A stretch of DNA of 64,000 bases from Streptomyces pactum (GTDB lineage: Bacteria; Actinomycetota; Actinomycetes; Streptomycetales; Streptomycetaceae), in the NCBI RefSeq assembly GCF_016031615.1, contig NZ_JACYXC010000002.1, positions 310,001 through 374,000 on the forward strand, given 5' to 3'. The position numbers and the translations under genes were made by a program. Positions 60,969-64,000 of the stretch are shown in pieces (the stretch's first letter is position 1; the number at the start of each line of letters is the position of its first letter). The notes beneath the pieces were generated by a model. It was not told the DNA's origin. It searched no databases and worked only from the letters and a program-made list of their open reading frames with translations.

Positions 60969-61790
60969 TCAGCCCGGGGCCATGCGGCTGAGGTGCTCCC
61001 AGGACCGGTACAGATCCGTCCGGGCGCGGTGCATCTCCAGCACGTGATCGAAGGACTGGCTGCCGACGATCACCCGCCGCGGCGGGTCGGGCAGTGCGGC
61101 CAGCTCCATGATGACCGGAGCGGCGGTGTCCGGCTCGGGGGCGACGGCATCGCCCCACATCGCCTCCATCTCGGTGCGCAGGGGCCGGTACCGGGGCAGG
61201 GGTTCGGTGGCGGTGGTGCCGGTGGTGAACAGGCCGGTGTGGTAGCCGCCCATCTGCACGACGGTGACCTTGATCCCGAACCTCTCGACCTCCATCGCCA
61301 GCGCCTCGCTGACCGAGTCCAGTGCGGCCTTGCCGGCGCCGTAGAAGCCGACAGTGGCCATGCCGCCCCCGGTCCCCATCGAGGTGATCTGGAGGAGCCG
61401 TCCCCCGCCGTTGGCGCGCAGGTGGGGGAGGACCGCCTGCGCCACCCATACCGCCCCGAAGAAGTTGACGTCCATGTGTGCCCGGATCTGCTCCTCGGTG
61501 GCCTCCTCCACCATGCCGTAGAGCATTCCGCCGGCGTTGTTGACGACGATGTCCAGCCTGCCGAACGCGGCTGCCGCGCGCTCCACCCCGTCGAACACCG
61601 CCTGACGGTCCGCGACGTCCAGCGCCAGCGGGACCAGATCGCCGGGGTGCTTCCCGGCCAGTCCGTCCAGCGGTCCGACGTCGCGGGCGGCGGCCACCAC
61701 GCGGTCGCCGACGGCCAGGGCGGCCTCGGTGAACGCCCGGCCCAGGCCGCGGGATGCGCCGGTGATGAACCACACTCTCGACTGCGTCAC
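60969..61790 (-). CDS. Short-chain dehydrogenase/reductase (SDR)
   Basis: A 273-residue classical SDR. TGASRGLG (10-17) binds the dinucleotide, NNAG is in IVVNNAGGML, serine in ITSMG and the YxxxK motif in FYGAGKAALD. The cofactor motif and basic residues after it suggest NADP(H). The substrate is unknown; members reduce ketones or oxidise alcohols. The ATG at 61790 is clear. It diverges from a TetR gene, which likely controls it. Confidence 0.9.
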   Translation of the reverse strand: MTQSRVWFITGASRGLGRAFTEAALAVGDRVVAAARDVGPLDGLAGKHPGDLVPLALDVADRQAVFDGVERAAAAFGRLDIVVNNAGGMLYGMVEEATEEQIRAHMDVNFFGAVWVAQAVLPHLRANGGGRLLQITSMGTGGGMATVGFYGAGKAALDSVSEALAMEVERFGIKVTVVQMGGYHTGLFTTGTTATEPLPRYRPLRTEMEAMWGDAVAPEPDTAAPVIMELAALPDPPRRVIVGSQSFDHVLEMHRARTDLYRSWEHLSRMAPG

Positions 61791-61818
61791 AGAGTCTCAC
61801 TCTCGGTAAACGAAACGA

Positions 61819-61880
61819 ACCGTCTCGGCTCGCCTGGACTCTAGGGCATCCCGAGGGTCTGTGCAATACGGACCGTCTCG
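61819..61880. promoter_or_regulatory. Direct repeats ACCGTCTCG, possible TetR sites
   Basis: ACCGTCTCG occurs at 61819-61827 and 61872-61880 in the gap between the divergent SDR and tetR genes. The repeats lie in the promoter region and are good candidates for regulator binding, although not palindromic as read. Confidence 0.45.
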
Positions 61881-61906
61881 TTCAGATCAGGCGGTAGGCT
61901 CGCCGC

Positions 61907-62518
61907 ATGTCCAACGTGAAGGGGCCGGACCACTCCCGGCGCAAGGAGCGGTCCCGGCAGGCCATCCTGGCGGCCACCCGTGCCCTGGTCGCCGAGGAGC
62001 CGTACGAGAAGATCACGGTCGAGGCCATCGCCGCGCGGGCCGGCGTCGGCAAGCAGACCATCTACCGGCGGTGGCCCTCCAAGAGCGCGGTCGTCTTCGC
62101 CGCCTTCCTGGCCCTGAGCGAGGACGGGGAGGACGGACGGTCGGTCGCACTGCCGGACACGGGCGACATCGAGGCGGACCTCAAGCTCGTCATGCGCGCC
62201 ACGGTGGAGGAGTTCGCCGACCCGTCCTTCGACAGGATGATCCGGGCCCTGACCACCGAGATCGCCGTCGACGCCGCACTGGCGGCCGAGTACCGCGAGA
62301 AGCTGGCCCGGCCGCTTGCCGAAGCGAAGAAGGCGCGTCTGCGCAGTGCCCAGGCGGCCGGCCAGCTCGACCCCGCTGCCGACCTCGATCTGGTCCTCGA
62401 AGTGCTCTACGCCCCCCTCTTCCAGCGATGGCTGCACCGCGGCGGACCGTTGACCACGGCCTACGCCGACGCCCTGGTTGACGCGACCCTCAGAGCCTTC
62501 GGCCCCGGACGGCGGTGA
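61907..62518 (+). CDS. TetR-family regulator
   Basis: A 203-residue regulator. The helix-turn-helix is AILAATRALVAEEPYEKITV then EAIAARAGVGKQTIYRRWPS, a TetR pattern with TIYRRW typical of the AcrR group. The C-terminal domain is helical (AALAAEYREKLARPLAEAKK). ATG at 61907 is the start. It diverges from the SDR gene and probably represses it. Confidence 0.9.
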   Translation: MSNVKGPDHSRRKERSRQAILAATRALVAEEPYEKITVEAIAARAGVGKQTIYRRWPSKSAVVFAAFLALSEDGEDGRSVALPDTGDIEADLKLVMRATVEEFADPSFDRMIRALTTEIAVDAALAAEYREKLARPLAEAKKARLRSAQAAGQLDPAADLDLVLEVLYAPLFQRWLHRGGPLTTAYADALVDATLRAFGPGRR

Positions 62519-62679
62519 CCGCGCGCCCCGCGGAACGCGGCGGTCGGCTCCAGGCCACCCCGGCCACCCCGACCCTCCGAGCGTCGGCACTGCGGCGCTC
62601 CCCGGCCGGGGGTGCCGCCGGGGCCGTCGCGACGAGCCCGCGCCCGCCGCGTCCGGCCCCTCCCCTCCCGGTGGCCGTC

Positions 62680-62697
62680 ACGCCGGGCGCCCGGCGT
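62680..62697. terminator. Palindrome between convergent tetR and ridA genes
   Basis: ACGCCGGGC (62680-62688) and GCCCGGCGT (62689-62697) are exact complements with no loop; it may end transcription from both sides. The rest of 62519-62727 has nothing to report. Confidence 0.45.
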
Positions 62698-62727
62698 CAC
62701 CGGGCCGGCAGCGGCGACGGGGCCGGG

Positions 62728-63129
62728 TCAGTCGACGGCGGTTCCCTCCAGCTCGATCATCTGACCGGGGACGGCCAGCCGCCTCACCTCCAGCATCGTG
62801 GTGGCCGGTGCCACCCCGGCGGCGCCCAGCCGCGACGCCAGCACGCCGTAGTGCGGGAACAGCTGGTCGACGTCGGTGGTGTAGACGTTGAGCCGGACGA
62901 GATTGGCCAGCGACATGCCGGCCGCACCGAGCACGGCCTCCAGGTTGTCCAGGCTCAACGCCAGCTGCGCGGCCATGTCGCCGTCGTGCTGCGGCCTGCC
63001 CTCGTCGCTCATCGCGGTCTGCCCGGAGCAGTACAGGGTCCGGCTGTGCCCGGAGACGACTTCGCCCTGGTTGAACCCCATCTCCACGGACCACGTCACC
63101 GGGTTGACCGCCGTTCGTTCCATCGTCAC
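62728..63129 (-). CDS. RidA/YjgF-family enamine/imine deaminase
   Basis: A 133-residue Rid protein. TLYCSGQTAMSDEG and LVRLNVYTTDVDQLFPHYGV are family motifs, and the arginine in TMLEVRRLAVPGQMIELEG matches the catalytic arginine region. RidA proteins hydrolyse reactive 2-aminoacrylate or other imines, protecting PLP enzymes. GTG at 63129 follows GGAG; ATG at 63123 is also possible. It diverges from a WYL-domain regulator, which likely controls it. Confidence 0.87.
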   Translation of the reverse strand: MTMERTAVNPVTWSVEMGFNQGEVVSGHSRTLYCSGQTAMSDEGRPQHDGDMAAQLALSLDNLEAVLGAAGMSLANLVRLNVYTTDVDQLFPHYGVLASRLGAAGVAPATTMLEVRRLAVPGQMIELEGTAVD

Positions 63130-63263
63130 ATCAGCTCCATGTCATGTATGCGTCGTCGGTACGGACGTCCGCCGGCGTGCCGGCCGCCATCCGTGACCTC
63201 GTTGATCACGAGCCTCGCAACAAAAAGTGACACCCTTGGTCATGTATTCGATAAGGTCCGCGT

Positions 63264-64000
63264 ATGCGCGCCGATCGGCTTGTCTCGCTGGTCCTGCTGC
63301 TGCGCCGGCGCGGTCGGCTGACCGCGGACACACTGGCCCGGGAACTGGAGGTGTCCACCCGGACCGTGCTGCGCGACATCGAGGCGCTGTCCGCGGCCGG
63401 CGTCCCGGTCTACGCCGAACGTGGCCGGCACGGCGGGTTCGAGCTGCTGCCCGGATTCCGCACCGAGCTCACCGGACTGAACCACGACGAGACCCTGGCC
63501 CTGCTGACCGCCCACTCCAGGCGCGGCCGGCAGACGTTCGGCCTCGGCTCGGCCCTCACCTCGGCCCTGCGCAAGGTGGTGGACGCCCTCCCCGAGAGCC
63601 ATCAGGCGACCGCGAGCGAGGCGGCCCGGCGCTTTCTCGTCGAGCCGGCGACCGACCTGCTCTCACGCCGGCCGGCCACCGAGGAGGTGCCCGGCACGAC
63701 GATGGCCGAGATCCGGCGCTCGGTCCTCGCCGGACACCGGCTGCGCATCCACTACGCGGCCACCGGCCAGGCCCCGCGGTGGCGCACGGTGGACCCCATC
63801 GGCCTGGTCACGGTGCGCGACCGGAGTTACCTGCTGGCCACCCGGTCCGGTGCGGACCGCACCTACCGGCTGTCGCGGGTGCTGGCCGCGGCGGAACTCC
63901 CCGAACCGGCACAGCGGCCGGACGCGGTCGACCTGGACCGGATCTGGCGGGAACGCTGTGCGCAGTTCCTCTCCGAGGACCACATCACCGTGCTGGTACG
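63264..64000 (+). CDS. DeoR-type HTH/WYL-domain regulator, C-terminus cut by window
   Basis: The first 245 residues of a regulator that continues beyond the window. The N-terminal helix-turn-helix is RLTADTLARELEVSTRTVLR followed by DIEALSAAGVPVYAERGRHG. The WYL domain follows, with RIHYAATGQAPRWRTVDPIG and YLLATRSGADRTYRLSRVLA. WYL domains bind small ligands or nucleic acid. ATG at 63264 is the start. It diverges from ridA across a 134-base AT-richer gap that probably holds both promoters. Confidence 0.88.
   Translation, partial: MRADRLVSLVLLLRRRGRLTADTLARELEVSTRTVLRDIEALSAAGVPVYAERGRHGGFELLPGFRTELTGLNHDETLALLTAHSRRGRQTFGLGSALTSALRKVVDALPESHQATASEAARRFLVEPATDLLSRRPATEEVPGTTMAEIRRSVLAGHRLRIHYAATGQAPRWRTVDPIGLVTVRDRSYLLATRSGADRTYRLSRVLAAAELPEPAQRPDAVDLDRIWRERCAQFLSEDHITVLV

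Overview
The window is very GC-rich (third codon positions almost all G or C), with GTG, TTG and possibly CTG starts, many GNAT and TetR genes and long perfect hairpins between genes. This is typical of a Streptomyces-type actinomycete. A tap-tpg telomere replication operon (30355-33341) indicates a linear replicon, so the window probably lies in a chromosome arm or on a linear plasmid; no telomere end, rRNA, tRNA, CRISPR array or intact insertion sequence was seen.

Left part (1-6.5 kb). A minus-strand cobalamin riboswitch (about 4640-4850), with a ribosome-site-masking hairpin at 4519-4559, leads a tightly coupled cassette: PduX-like L-threonine kinase, fold-type II PLP enzyme, ATP-grasp ligase, MFS exporter (frameshifted in this sequence) and a SAM methyltransferase cut by the window edge. 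The set looks like a small biosynthesis-and-export pathway using an O-phospho amino acid under B12 control, and is the strongest candidate for an undescribed system. A ferric-reductase-like membrane protein diverges from it.

Middle (6.5-30 kb). A UPF0114 membrane domain is fused to an IstB-type ATPase (7546-9018). It is followed by a secreted GH5 endoglycoceramidase-like enzyme, a tyrosine phosphatase, several acetyltransferases, a TetR-reductase pair, a secreted S1 protease, a nucleoside deaminase, small stress or membrane proteins bounded by strong terminators, a MarR-GNAT fusion, an APH-like kinase, a PaaI thioesterase, the metY-metX pair, a SMI1/KNR4 protein and a second gyrB.

Right part (30-64 kb). 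tap (frameshifted) and tpg form the telomere operon. Next come a DUF5996 protein, an FMN reductase-like protein, an MMPL exporter, a MerR/SulP divergent pair, a VWA protein, an ECF42-type sigma factor coupled to its YCII/DGPF partner, a secreted RTX-repeat protein, a divergent MocR/YczE pair whose YczE carries an unusual His-rich repeat extension, a TetR/FAD-monooxygenase pair with twin operators, an ASCH protein, an adenosine-deaminase-like enzyme with a changed active site, an ABC half-transporter pair divergent from a TetR with twin operators, a GNAT, an SDR/TetR divergent pair, and a RidA/WYL-regulator divergent pair cut by the right edge.

Most regulation visible here is local: regulators diverge from or adjoin the genes they probably control, and inverted repeats suited to dimeric regulators lie in the shared gaps. 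Two genes (the MFS exporter and tap) are broken by single frameshifts in GC-rich runs. These may be assembly errors, and read-level evidence would decide that.
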